Shown here: in pieces, positions 23,642-32,682 of the stretch | Numbering within the stretch: the first letter of the stretch is position 1 | Layout: every line of letters starts with the position of its first letter | NCBI GenBank assembly: GCA_022570885.1 | Contig: JACZYW010000005.1 | Location: 1 to 33,650 of the forward strand | Source: Chloroflexota bacterium | Lineage (GTDB): Bacteria > Chloroflexota > Dehalococcoidia > DSTF01 > RBG-16-68-14 | Direction of reading: 5' to 3' | DNA: 33,650 bases | The notes under the pieces: model-generated | Told to the model about the DNA's origin: nothing | The model's input: only the letters and a program-made list of their open reading frames with translations | Databases searched by the model: none | Program-made: the position numbers and the translations under genes

Positions 23642-24512
23642 GCTTCGGTCGAAAGGCCTCCTCGTCCTTGGCAGAGAATCCTTGATCTGAACCGCCCGCC
23701 TCCAAAACCGTAGGATGCGGCTCGGCGGGAGCTGGTGATTGTACGTCCCGGACGCGCAACCCTCTGCACGACGATCTTACACCACCCGAGCAAGGGCTGT
23801 ACGCAAGACAGCCAGCACCATGATGAAATAGTGTGCGGGTTCCTCCACGACGGGTGAGCGGATACTGATCCTGATGGCGAACTCATGAGTGGTGACCCTG
23901 TCCGAGCGCGCCGATCCTTCGCTCCGAGAGGCCCGGAGGCAGTTCGAGTAGCATGGAGCCCAAAGAGCGCCTGCCGGCCAGCAGGCGCACCCGCGGCCGC
24001 CCTTGACGCACACCATCGGCGGATAGCGAGCGCCTGAGCTGCGCCGCTGGATTGCCCTTCAGCCTAGGAAGTTCGCGATTGCCAGCTGATAGCTCGAAGC
24101 TGCTATAAAGTCAGAGACTGCGGTGCTTAGGTCGTTCGGCAGAGGCGCCAGCTGTTGACCGAACAAGCGGGAGCGAGAAATCGTCGCAAGTTCCAGAGCT
24201 CCTACGACCGAAGCAGGAGACCCTCAGGGCTGCTTCCAGTACGTGCAGATTTGTCGCTCGGGCCATATGCCAGCCATCCTGATGCTTTCGTACGGGGATA
24301 CCCGAACCGGTATTGATCCAGCGGTGGCGCTACAGTCTCACGGTACTACATGGCCCCCAGGACGCTTTCGATTGGACGAGCAGCATGATCTGCGTGGAAT
24401 AAGCCCAGCAGCATAAGGCCGTCACGGCCGTTGCGCCGTCCACATCGTGGAGCGAGTGGCGAGGACGATTGCGCCGCGCTCATCGGCCGATGTGCCATAA
24501 TAGCCCTGATCT
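23642..24512. other. Intergenic region, ~870 bp
   Basis: No gene is convincing; the two minus-strand ORFs in the track lack similarity. A hairpin GCGCCTGC-CGGCCA-GCAGGCGC (23967-23988) is followed on the minus strand by TCTTT, weakly terminator-like. The pyk promoter (minus) and the promoter of the KynB-like gene (plus) must lie here. Confidence 0.5.
24496..24501 (+). promoter_or_regulatory. Putative -10 box (CATAAT) of the cyclase gene
   Basis: CATAAT lies 11 bp before the ATG at 24513, and no Shine-Dalgarno lies between them, which would give a leaderless or near-leaderless mRNA. The nearest -35-like hexamer (TTGCGC, 24469) is 21 bp upstream, too far for an ideal promoter. Confidence 0.35.
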
Positions 24513-25151
24513 ATGAGAGTCTACGATATCTCCGTCCCGTTGCTACCGAACATGCCTACCTACGAGGGCGAACCCGGGCCGAAATTGGATTTCCTCAAAC
24601 TCTTGTCCAAAGGAGATTCCGCCACCGTGAGCGTCCTTTCGCTCGGGTCGCATACGGGGACCCATGTCGACGCGCCTTCCCACTTCATCGACGGCGCCGA
24701 CAGCGTAGAGAGGCTGTCGCTGGAGGTCCTGGTCGGCCCGGCGTACGTAGCCGAGTTCGGCGGCAACACGCACATCACCGCTGCCGACTTGGAATCGATG
24801 GCCATCCCTGACGATTGCCAGCGACTGCTCTTCAAGACGCGAAACGGCCTGCTCTGGGACGACCCAGAGTTCCACACCGATTTCATCGCCCTGGCCCCCG
24901 ACGCCGCCACGAAGCTAACCGAGCGCGGCATACGGCTGGTGGGCATCGACTACCTGTCCATCGAGCGATTCCGCGCGCGCCCCCACGAGGTGCACACGAC
25001 GCTGCTTGCCAGCGGGGTGGTGATCCTAGAGGGATTGGACCTGCGCCGCGTGACGGCCGGCAGCTACCTTCTGGTCTGCGCGCCTCTCAACGTGGTTGGC
25101 GCCGAGGGCGCCCCCGCGCGTGTCTTTCTCATCGACCAGACCCCGAAGTGA
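24513..25151 (+). CDS. KynB-like cyclase family protein (arylformamidase-type metal hydrolase)
   Basis: This 212-residue member of the kynurenine formamidase/cyclase family (PF04199) begins MRVYDISVPLLPNMPTYEGE. It has the metal-binding signature SHTGTHVDAPSHF (~residues 46-58), a late GIDYLSIERF and LLVCAPLNV at the end. These enzymes use divalent metal (often Zn or Mn) to hydrolyse formyl-kynurenine, isatin or cyclic imides; the substrate here is open because no tryptophan-pathway gene is adjacent. It is the only plus-strand gene right of the island and is probably monocistronic. Confidence 0.85.
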   Translation: MRVYDISVPLLPNMPTYEGEPGPKLDFLKLLSKGDSATVSVLSLGSHTGTHVDAPSHFIDGADSVERLSLEVLVGPAYVAEFGGNTHITAADLESMAIPDDCQRLLFKTRNGLLWDDPEFHTDFIALAPDAATKLTERGIRLVGIDYLSIERFRARPHEVHTTLLASGVVILEGLDLRRVTAGSYLLVCAPLNVVGAEGAPARVFLIDQTPK

Positions 25152-25217
25152 CGGCGTCGCCCGCGAAACCGATGTAGCGCGCAGCAGGCGCCTCTCCTCA
25201 AGCCATAAACGATCAGA

Positions 25218-26651
25218 TCACAGCCCAAAGAGTTCATTCAGTCGTCGTGCTGCCCGGAAGATGAGCTTGCCCGCATCTTCGTACAAGACCTCCTCGGTGA
25301 GCCGCGGAATGCTCGTTGCAAACGTAGGGTACACCTGGACGAGATTACGGAACGCGGGCGTGAGGCGGACTCCCTGATCGATGGCCAGTGTGAACTGGCC
25401 AATCATCTCGCTCGCAGCGGGGGCCAGAATGTGGGCGCCGAGGATCTTGAAGTTGCCCTCAGTTACCACCATTATCCTACCTGCCGCAGCCGCGTCCGTT
25501 CGAGCGCGGTCGTTCTGCTGCAGGTCCCACTCGAAGATACGGATGGACGTTTCGCCGTACTTCTGGCGTGCTTCTTCGGAGGTCATGCCGATGTGGGCGA
25601 GTTCTGGATCAGTGAACGTCGCCCAAGGGATGAGCTCGGGCGCATTCTGGCTACCCGCGTAAAACCTGTTGCGGATCGCCGTCGCAGTCTCTGCCCCGGC
25701 GCTGTGGGTGAACAGAAAACGCCCGATGGAATCCCCGACGGCGTAGATTGACTTGACGCTGGTGCGCAGCTTCGTATCGACGACAATGCCGCGCGGCCCC
25801 GTCTCCACGCCAACGCGATCTAAACCGAGCGAGTCGATGTTGGCCTTGCGGCCAGCGGCGACGAAGATCTCCTCGGCGCTCCAGGTGCGGGCTTCTCCGT
25901 TGATGCTGCCGTGAAAGACTTTGCCTCCTTCGCTGCGAGAGGCGCGGTCCAATTGGACGTTGAGGTGCACGTCTACGCCTTCGCCCACCAGGACTCCGAG
26001 CAGCGTCTCAGCAAGCGCGGGCTCGTCGCGTGCGAGCATGCGCGGCGCGACCTCCAGCACAGTGGTCTTGACGCCCAGGCGGTTCATCGCCTGGGCAATC
26101 TCGACGCCAATCGGCCCAGCGCCCACGACTAGCAGCGACCGCGGCGCCCGCTCCAGCCGGAAGATGCTTTCGTTCGTGAGGAAGCCAACCTCGTCCAGCC
26201 CTTCGATAGGTGGCGTTGCGGGACGAGAACCGGTGCAGAGAAGGATACGCCGGGCCATCAGCGCTTGCTCGCCGACCCGGACGGTGTGCTCGTCGACCAG
26301 CGTTCCCTCTCCGAAGACTACCTCGACGCCCAGCTTGCGATACCTGTCAGGACTGTCATCTGTCGTTGCGATCGACTCTTGAATTTCGGAGATACGCTTC
26401 CAGACCGTCGAGGTGTCCAACTCCATATTGGTTGAGGGCAGGCCGTACTTGTCGCCGTGGCGCATCGTATGGGCCGTCTTGGCGCTGGCAAGGAGCGCCT
26501 TGCTCGGCACGCAGCCCGTCCACAGGCAATCGCCCCCCAGCCGAGAGCGTTCGACCAGCGCCGTCTTCAGGCCGAGCCTTGGCGCCACCTCTGCCGCAAG
26601 CAAGCCGGCTGAGCCTCCGCCGACGACGATCAGATCGAATTCGTACTTCAT
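25218..26651 (-). CDS. FAD-dependent pyridine nucleotide-disulfide oxidoreductase (Lpd/MerA-like)
   Basis: The 477 residues carry an FAD-binding start (DLIVVGGGSAGLLAAEVA), a redox disulfide GGDCLWTGCVPSKALL (~residues 40-55), an NAD(P) site LLVVGAGPIGVEIAQAM (~175), FAD site IYAVGDS (~305) and a dimerisation domain. The usual His-Pro-Thr of lipoamide dehydrogenase is replaced by VYPTF, as in MerA-like and YkgC-like reductases, and the MerA C-terminal Cys pair is absent. It therefore probably reduces something other than lipoamide or mercury. It is the last gene of the minus-strand series, ~60 bp after nnrE. Confidence 0.85.
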   Translation of the reverse strand: MKYEFDLIVVGGGSAGLLAAEVAPRLGLKTALVERSRLGGDCLWTGCVPSKALLASAKTAHTMRHGDKYGLPSTNMELDTSTVWKRISEIQESIATTDDSPDRYRKLGVEVVFGEGTLVDEHTVRVGEQALMARRILLCTGSRPATPPIEGLDEVGFLTNESIFRLERAPRSLLVVGAGPIGVEIAQAMNRLGVKTTVLEVAPRMLARDEPALAETLLGVLVGEGVDVHLNVQLDRASRSEGGKVFHGSINGEARTWSAEEIFVAAGRKANIDSLGLDRVGVETGPRGIVVDTKLRTSVKSIYAVGDSIGRFLFTHSAGAETATAIRNRFYAGSQNAPELIPWATFTDPELAHIGMTSEEARQKYGETSIRIFEWDLQQNDRARTDAAAAGRIMVVTEGNFKILGAHILAPAASEMIGQFTLAIDQGVRLTPAFRNLVQVYPTFATSIPRLTEEVLYEDAGKLIFRAARRLNELFGL

Positions 26652-26709
26652 CCAGCACCTCCGCTCTCGCAGTTGGCGATGCGCCAGCGAGCCAGCGAGC
26701 TCACGCCGG

Positions 26710-27468
26710 TCATCCGCTGCTCATCCAACCGCCATTCACCCACTGAAGGAGAACCACGGCGTCCTCAGCGAACAGTGGCTCCACTTCCAGCCCAAGCCTG
26801 CGGTACAGCGACGGTGGCACGCTCAGGTCGGCCAGGTACAAGTCGCCCAGCCGCGCTCTCACGTCAGAGCCCCCCAGGCCCGTCTTGGGCAGGGCGAGGG
26901 TCATGGTGGCGGTGGCCTTGATCGATGGTTCGTACACCTTGCCCGAGCCCGCGTCTACGCCGGAAGGGACGTCCAGCGACACGATGGGCCTGCCGCTAGC
27001 GTTCGCAAGCTCGATCAGCGAGGCGGCCTGGCCCCGGGGCGCCCCTGCCAGGCTGTAGCCGATGAGCGCGTCGATGATAAGGTCAGCCTCAGCGAAGGCG
27101 CGTTGGAGAGGCTCCGGGGCCATCGCCTTCGCTTCCAGCAGCTCTACCCCCATGCTGTGCAAGATCGAGGCCTGTTGAGCGGGCACGTCGACAAGCTCCT
27201 CCAGCGGCCCGGAGAGGAGGATACGGACATCGCTTCCCATGTTGATCAGGTGGCGGGCCGCGACCAGGCCGCCGCCGCCGTTATTCCCCGTGCCGGCCAG
27301 CACCAGAACGCTCCTCCCCGGAGTCCCAGCAGTCAGGCTCGCGGCAAGCCGGGCTAGGCTGCGGCCGGCGTTCTCCATCATCTGCAGGAGGACGATCCCG
27401 TACTCCTCGATCATCAGCCGGTCCACCTCCCGCATCTGCTCCGTGGTGACGGACGGTACGCTCTTCAT
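26710..27468 (-). CDS. nnrE: NAD(P)H-hydrate epimerase (YjeF N-terminal domain)
   Basis: The enzyme repairs hydrated NAD(P)H by epimerising the R form. ATG 27468 directly follows GAGAGGGGAAGGG, so the longer ORF in the track is not used; the protein is 252 residues. Family features are EQMREVDRLMIEEYGI (~residues 10-25), MMENAGRSLA, VLAGTGNNGGGGLVAARHL (~55-73), ADLIIDALIGYSLAG and SLDVPSGVDAGSG. The ADP-dependent dehydratase domain often fused to it is absent. It lies ~90 bp after the GH15 gene on the same strand. Confidence 0.9.
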   Translation of the reverse strand: MKSVPSVTTEQMREVDRLMIEEYGIVLLQMMENAGRSLARLAASLTAGTPGRSVLVLAGTGNNGGGGLVAARHLINMGSDVRILLSGPLEELVDVPAQQASILHSMGVELLEAKAMAPEPLQRAFAEADLIIDALIGYSLAGAPRGQAASLIELANASGRPIVSLDVPSGVDAGSGKVYEPSIKATATMTLALPKTGLGGSDVRARLGDLYLADLSVPPSLYRRLGLEVEPLFAEDAVVLLQWVNGGWMSSG

Positions 27469-27560
27469 CCCTTCCCCTCTCGCTCCTGCTGCTGGCGAAC
27501 CAGCCCACTCGCGCCGGCGCCTCCGTGTAGCATTCGGCGAGGAAGCCGCAACCGCTGCTC

Positions 27561-29462
27561 TCATGATCCGCCCTTCCCAGCCTCGGCCGACTTAGCGCCC
27601 GCCCTGTGCGCTTCCGCTTCGTGGAGCTGCACCGCCGTGTTGATGAAGCCGAGATGGCTAAATGCCTGGGGGAAGTTCCCCAGCATCTCGCCGGTTTCGG
27701 CATCGGTCTCCTCGCTGAACAGGCCGAGGTCGTTGGCGCAGCTCCGAAGCTTCTCAAACAGATCGCGCGCTCGTTCAACCTGCCCCAGCGCGATCAGGTT
27801 GTCGGCGAGCCAGAACGTGCAGATAGTGAACACGCCCTCGCCGCCTGCGAGACCGTCGTTGTAACCCTTGTAGCGGTAGACAAAGCCCTGTGGCGACGTC
27901 AGCTCGCGCTCGATCGCTTCGATGGTAGAGCGCATGCGAGGGTCATCGGCGCGGATGAAGCCCACCAGGGGCAGCAGCAGGTTGCTCGCGTCCAGCAGCT
28001 TGCTGCCATACGCTTGCACGAAGACCCCACGCTCGGCATCGTAGCCCTTGGCCAGGATATCGCCCTTGATCTCCCTTCGCACATCGCGCCAGAGCTCGAT
28101 ATCTCCAGGGAGCTTGAGGGCGTGCGCGGCCTTGATCGCCCTGTCGAGGGCGACCCAGCACCAAACTTTCGAGGAAACGAAGTGCTGCCGTCCACCACGC
28201 GTCTCCCAGATCCCGTCGTCCGGCTCCCGCCAGTGCTCGATCACGAAGGCGACGACTCGCTGCAGGTACTCCCAATAGTCAGGATCCATCTCGCCGCCGA
28301 ACTTGCGGTACAGGTGGGCCGAGTCCAGCACTTCTCCATAGATATCCAGCTGGAACTGGGAGTACGCGTCATTTCCTATTCGGACAGGGCGCGAGCCACG
28401 GTATCCATCCAGCTCAGGCAGCTCCGTCTCTGTCAGCCGGCGCTCGCCACCCAGGCCGTACATGATCTGGAGGTCCCGGGCGCGCCCGGCGGTGCTCCAC
28501 TCCAGCCAATCCTTGAACGCCCGGGCCTCTGCTGTGTAGCCAAGGATGAACAGGCCGTAGAGCGCGAACGATGCGTCCCGGATCCAGGTGAAGCGGTAGT
28601 CCCAGTTGCGCCCACCCCCAATCGCCTCGGGCAGCGAAGTCGTCGCGGCTGCCAGAAGCGCGCCCGATGGCGCGTACGTCAGCGCCTTGAGCGTGAGGGC
28701 GGAGCGGAGGACATCGTCGCGGTACCGGCCATCGTACGTACACAGCGAGGACCACTCCTCCCAGAACCGCCGCGTTTCAGCGAGGCGGCGGTCGATCTCG
28801 TGCTCGTTGACCTCATCGACGTCGTGGGAGGTGAAAGACCTCCGTCCGACAGGGAGGCGCGGCTGATAGGTGACGACCGAATAGATCTTCTCGCCGGCGT
28901 TCAGGAGCCCTTCAGCCTGGAAACCACCATCTACCACCTGAAGGGGCGCCGAGCAGTAGAACGAGAGGGCGTCGGCGCCGCCGTGAGCGAAGCCCGCATT
29001 GGGGCTATTGAGGACGGCGTGCGGGACGATGGTGCCGTAATCGAAGCGTGGGCAGCACTCGACCACGAAGCGAACGTTGCCGCTGACGCACTCCAGGATC
29101 CGCAGCACTTGCCGACCGCGGCTCTCCTCTGTGGGTTCCTCCGGTGCGGGGTGCGGATGGACGGGCATGAAGTCCGTCAGCTTCGCAACCCCCGTGTCGG
29201 TGTCGAAGGTGGTTTCGAGGATGTTCGTCTCCGGCAGGTAGCGCCGGCTCACCGAACGGACCTCCCGAGGGGCGACCTGAAAATAACCGCCCTTGCGCCA
29301 GTCAAGGATGCGACTGAAGACGGCGGGACTGTCGAAGCGAGGAAAGCAGCACCAGTCGATGGACCCGGCCTTGGACACCAGGGCGCAGGAGTGCATATCG
29401 CTGATGAGACCGTAGTCGGCGATGGGAGGATACTGCTCGTCCTTAGTCAATTCCGGCTCCAT
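27561..29462 (-). CDS. Glycoside hydrolase family 15 protein (glucoamylase/trehalase-like)
   Basis: This 633-residue cytosolic protein (no signal peptide) begins IADYGLISDMHSCALVSKAG and SIDWCCFPRFDSPAVF, the N-terminal beta-sandwich typical of bacterial GH15. The (alpha/alpha)6 barrel has GGGRNWDYRFTWIRDASF, IGNDAYSQFQLDIYGE and DDGIWETRGG (general acid Glu), and the end has MLGNFPQAFSHLGFINTA with the catalytic base region just before it (FSEETDAETGE). Members hydrolyse trehalose or alpha-glucosides. GH15 genes are often neighbours of zwf, as in this minus-strand series, linking glucose release to the pentose phosphate pathway. Confidence 0.92.
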   Translation of the reverse strand: MEPELTKDEQYPPIADYGLISDMHSCALVSKAGSIDWCCFPRFDSPAVFSRILDWRKGGYFQVAPREVRSVSRRYLPETNILETTFDTDTGVAKLTDFMPVHPHPAPEEPTEESRGRQVLRILECVSGNVRFVVECCPRFDYGTIVPHAVLNSPNAGFAHGGADALSFYCSAPLQVVDGGFQAEGLLNAGEKIYSVVTYQPRLPVGRRSFTSHDVDEVNEHEIDRRLAETRRFWEEWSSLCTYDGRYRDDVLRSALTLKALTYAPSGALLAAATTSLPEAIGGGRNWDYRFTWIRDASFALYGLFILGYTAEARAFKDWLEWSTAGRARDLQIMYGLGGERRLTETELPELDGYRGSRPVRIGNDAYSQFQLDIYGEVLDSAHLYRKFGGEMDPDYWEYLQRVVAFVIEHWREPDDGIWETRGGRQHFVSSKVWCWVALDRAIKAAHALKLPGDIELWRDVRREIKGDILAKGYDAERGVFVQAYGSKLLDASNLLLPLVGFIRADDPRMRSTIEAIERELTSPQGFVYRYKGYNDGLAGGEGVFTICTFWLADNLIALGQVERARDLFEKLRSCANDLGLFSEETDAETGEMLGNFPQAFSHLGFINTAVQLHEAEAHRAGAKSAEAGKGGS

Positions 29463-29498
29463 TCTCCGGCCCGTGTGACTGCATCATACGTCACCGCC

Positions 29499-31616
29499 TT
29501 ACGGCCCGCTCGTGAGACCGCCTGGTACGATCGGCTGGGCAACTTCTGGTAGCTCGCTGGTCACTTCGCGCAGCTTCACCAGGTAGGCTGATAGGACGAA
29601 CGCCGTCCCGATGACGTTGGTCGGATCCTCTAGCCCGGCCGGTGTCGTCCCTTCCTGCGCGAAGAAGTCGACCACTAGCGAGATGACCAAGAACCCGAAG
29701 CCCGTCACCAGCAGCGGGAATGATGCTCTCGATCGAAGGAGCTCGCCGAGGAAGATCGCGACCATGGTCATGGCCACAACGCCATAGCCGAGCACGAATA
29801 TGTCGTCGGGGTTGTTGAGCAGGGGTATGGTCACCCCGAGACCCTCCTCCAACACATCGCCCATTCGCTCGTGGATCTGGAGATAGTCGTCGACGCCCAA
29901 CCAGAGGAGACCGGCGCCCGAGAGGATCCAGAAGAAGCTACCGGGGGCGTCTACCCGCTGTTCAGCCTGAGGGAGGCGCCAGAAGCGGGTGTAGATGAGA
30001 TACCCCGCCACGCCGGTCAGTAGCAGCTGCCCGGCCTTCAGCGTCTGGATTGGCCCGAACTCCCCGAACGTTAGCGCCCAACTTATTCCACCTGGTTCCG
30101 CCGACCGCTCACCTTTGAGCAGAAAGATGGTGCCAGCAACGATCAGGGCCACGAGGTTTACGGCGAGAATCACTCCGACCATGGGGAGGTGGGACCCAAG
30201 GTGTCCTATCGAATCCTTTACCCAAGCGATGACGTGGTGCGGCCGTAACAGATGCCAGCGGTCACTGACCATCCGGGACCCCAGTCCGGGGCCGGAACAG
30301 GCGAGCCAGCAGGTGAGCACCGCGAGGTGCTGCCGCTCGTACATCTTAAAGGGCAGCTTTCGTAGCCCCTCATCGAGCAGCACCGCCAGCAGGGGGCGGT
30401 TCTTGCGCAGAGGTTCGGCCACGATGTAGGCGAATGTACCCAAGCCCGGGAGCGCCGACAGCACGGCCACCGTGAGTGTGTGGATCTTTCGCGCCCCGCG
30501 CAGCTCCTCTCCCGAAACGCGCCCGCGAAGCGCCCGCGCCTCTATCCTGATCCGGAAGAATATCGTCCATCCAAAGCGCGCGATGCTACCCAGGGGGAAC
30601 CGCAGGGGGACGCTGATCGCGATGTGCGCACCGAGATGCCCCAGAACCGCGAGCGTCTCAGGGGCTTCCAGGCCGCGCAGGGCCATCTCCGCTTCTTCTC
30701 GAGCCAGGTTGCCTTCGTCTACCAGCCGCTGTACGGAGCCGCGCGCCCAACTGGTGGCCAGCTCTCGTCCTCCGCGCGCTTGGCGAACAGCAGCACGGAT
30801 CGCCCGGTAGGTGGTTGGCGGCCACAGCAGTCTCAGCGGCCAAAGGAGGAGGCCGCCGACAAACAGCAGCGCCTTTAGCAGCTTGGACCAAATTCGCAGC
30901 TCCGCCGCCTGCCATTCCTCGGCGCATTTCTGGTACTCATCAGTCGCGTCCCGCAGTTCGCGAAGGCAATCTGGCCCCACGGCAGCTTCGATCTCGCTGG
31001 CGTGCTGCTCGATGTATGTTCGCGTCTTGTCGACGAAGACATCGTCGAACACCGGGATCATCCCGGCCTTGATCGCGTCGATCCATTGGCCGATCGGCAT
31101 CATTGGCGAGGCCACGCCCGATTCCAGGTCGATGATCTTGTAGTCGCCTTCCGGCGTCTCGATGATGTTGCCCGGCGCCTTGGGATTCAAGGGATCGACC
31201 TGCCAGGTGGGAAGCCCCACCTCCTGGAAGCGCGGCGCAATCTTTCGCAGGAACGCCCGGGCTTGCTTCTTGTCCTTGGGCACCTCGCCCTCGATCAGCT
31301 GCGTGACGAAGATGCACCCCTCCTCATCGCAGCGGATGTCGAGTGTGGCAGCCACCATGTCCTTGCCGAACCAGAACTCGGTCAGGCGGCTCGCGATGAC
31401 CCGGCGCGCTCGAGCCGCGCGGAGGGATGCCTCATTGCGAACGTAGGGAAACGGCGCCTGAAACGCCAGCCAGTAGAGAAGTCTCACGTACCAGGGAGGG
31501 TCGTACTTCTTGATCGCCGTGCCGTGGACGCGGTCGAGCAGCACACGGCTGGCCAAGCCACCGGATATATCCGAGTGCTTTTCGTGGTCAGCCAGAAACT
31601 TCGCTTGATCTGACAA
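29499..31616 (-). CDS. Large membrane protein with N-terminal kinase-like domain
   Basis: TTG 31616 (GGAGGA 9 nt upstream) is preferred to the GTG in the track because the homologous PAP2 gene starts at the equivalent codon; this gives 705 residues. Residues 1-51 (SDQAKFLADHEKHSDISGG ... LLYWLA) are shared with the PAP2 protein. Residues ~50-240 resemble an atypical small-molecule/LPS kinase: HGTAIKKY may hold the ATP Lys, and YKIIDLESG resembles the metal-binding Asp region. About nine membrane helices follow (e.g. LLFVGGLLLWPLRLL, LPMVGVILAVNLVALIVAG, LVTGFGFLVISLVVDFF). It may phosphorylate a lipid or lipid-linked sugar. It is not a known named family to me. Confidence 0.65.
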   Translation of the reverse strand: MSDQAKFLADHEKHSDISGGLASRVLLDRVHGTAIKKYDPPWYVRLLYWLAFQAPFPYVRNEASLRAARARRVIASRLTEFWFGKDMVAATLDIRCDEEGCIFVTQLIEGEVPKDKKQARAFLRKIAPRFQEVGLPTWQVDPLNPKAPGNIIETPEGDYKIIDLESGVASPMMPIGQWIDAIKAGMIPVFDDVFVDKTRTYIEQHASEIEAAVGPDCLRELRDATDEYQKCAEEWQAAELRIWSKLLKALLFVGGLLLWPLRLLWPPTTYRAIRAAVRQARGGRELATSWARGSVQRLVDEGNLAREEAEMALRGLEAPETLAVLGHLGAHIAISVPLRFPLGSIARFGWTIFFRIRIEARALRGRVSGEELRGARKIHTLTVAVLSALPGLGTFAYIVAEPLRKNRPLLAVLLDEGLRKLPFKMYERQHLAVLTCWLACSGPGLGSRMVSDRWHLLRPHHVIAWVKDSIGHLGSHLPMVGVILAVNLVALIVAGTIFLLKGERSAEPGGISWALTFGEFGPIQTLKAGQLLLTGVAGYLIYTRFWRLPQAEQRVDAPGSFFWILSGAGLLWLGVDDYLQIHERMGDVLEEGLGVTIPLLNNPDDIFVLGYGVVAMTMVAIFLGELLRSRASFPLLVTGFGFLVISLVVDFFAQEGTTPAGLEDPTNVIGTAFVLSAYLVKLREVTSELPEVAQPIVPGGLTSGP
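31464..31616 (-). repeat. 153-bp duplicated coding segment, copy 1
   Basis: It aligns without gaps to 32488-32640 with about 15 mismatches by hand count (~90% identity). It starts exactly at the start codon and encodes the first 51 residues of the kinase-like protein. Similarity ends abruptly on both sides. Confidence 0.85.
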
Positions 31617-31857
31617 TCGGTAGTCTCCTCCCGCCACGATTCCCAGTCAACGCCCGCCGAGCAGAACGCTACTGGACTTGACCTTACTGTTTCTTCCTCC
31701 TCCTCTGCAGAGCGTACTCATATCGCTCACTCCTTTGCCCCAAATTCAGGTGGCCAGTGAACCCCGGGCATTCGAGGAAGTCCACTCGCGTCAATCGGTG
31801 CTTTTCACTCCCGCCTCGCTTCGGGCGGGCTCCACCCCTCCGTTGGCATGGAGGATG

Positions 31858-32640
31858 CTACCTCACAGCTTGCGGCGTCGCGGCCGGCCGTTTTTTCTGG
31901 TCCGCCCCGCTCCATCGACGATGTAGCCAGATCATCGCACTCAGCACCAGCAGACCGATAACGTAGCCTCCGAGCACGTCCGTGGGCCAGTGGGCACCGA
32001 GTTCGACTCGGGCGTAGCCCATCAGTGCAATCACCATGGCAAGGCTACCCTGTACGATGCGCCTAACAGGCTTGTTCGAGATCGAGATTTCCGCACAGTA
32101 GATGAGAAACCCGTAGAACAACGTGGCGCCGAGCACATGGCCGCTCGGAAAGCTGTGGCCACCCAACTGATACGTCACGTCGACGACCGAGGCGGAAGGC
32201 CGAGGCCGGTCGACCAACTGCTTCACTCCTTCTGATAGGACGCGAGCTAGCGCCGCGGCGGCGAGAAAGATGGAGAGGTGCCGCTGCCCCCATATCCACA
32301 TGGCCACGATGGCGACGGCCGGGATGACGGTTGAAATCGGTGAGCGCCCGATGACCGTCATGAACTTCGCTATCTGATGCAACGCATCCGGGCTCGCCGA
32401 CTGCACCCAGCCGATAGCGTCTACTTCCCACGCCGGATCAGCACTGGTAGCGCCGTATACAGAGAGCAGTGCCGTAATCGCCGCCAACGCCAGCCAGTAC
32501 AGAAGTCTGACGTCCCACGGAGGTTGGTACTTCTTGATCGCCGTGCCGTGGACGCGGGCGGGCAGCACACGGCTGGCCAAGCCACCGGATACATCGGAGT
32601 GTTCTTCGTGGTCAGCCAGAGGCTTCGCTTGATCTGACAC
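31858..32640 (-). CDS. PAP2-family membrane phosphatase with borrowed N-terminal module
   Basis: This 260-residue PAP2/acid phosphatase has its three catalytic motifs in order: KQLVDRPRPS (~140), HSFPSGHVLG (~165) and ARVELGAHWPTDVLGG (~210). Membrane helices lie between them (e.g. IPAVAIVAMWIWG, YVIGLLVLSAMIWL). It would dephosphorylate lipid phosphates such as undecaprenyl pyrophosphate or phosphatidic acid. GTG start at 32640. The first 51 residues (SDQAKPLADHEEHSDVSGG) duplicate the start of the kinase-like protein downstream and are not part of the PAP2 fold. A kinase and a phosphatase sharing a module suggests opposing actions on the same substrate or at the same site. Confidence 0.85.
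   Translation of the reverse strand: MSDQAKPLADHEEHSDVSGGLASRVLPARVHGTAIKKYQPPWDVRLLYWLALAAITALLSVYGATSADPAWEVDAIGWVQSASPDALHQIAKFMTVIGRSPISTVIPAVAIVAMWIWGQRHLSIFLAAAALARVLSEGVKQLVDRPRPSASVVDVTYQLGGHSFPSGHVLGATLFYGFLIYCAEISISNKPVRRIVQGSLAMVIALMGYARVELGAHWPTDVLGGYVIGLLVLSAMIWLHRRWSGADQKKRPAATPQAVR
32488..32640 (-). repeat. 153-bp duplicated coding segment, copy 2
   Basis: This is the counterpart of 31464-31616 at the start of the PAP2 gene. Upstream of the two start codons the sequences differ, so only coding sequence was copied. Confidence 0.85.
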
Positions 32641-32682
32641 GTTATCTACCGCCCCTGTCCAAACGTGCGGATGGTCTGTTCA

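Noticed and set aside
25218-26651. Mercuric reductase (merA)
   Set aside because: The N-terminal heavy-metal domain and the C-terminal vicinal Cys pair are absent and no mer genes are near; only the general reductase family is supported.
27606-29552. 648-aa plus-strand ORF antisense to the GH15 gene
   Set aside because: It is the mirror frame of a clear GH15 coding sequence with high GC at third positions and has no family similarity; long antisense ORFs are expected in such DNA.
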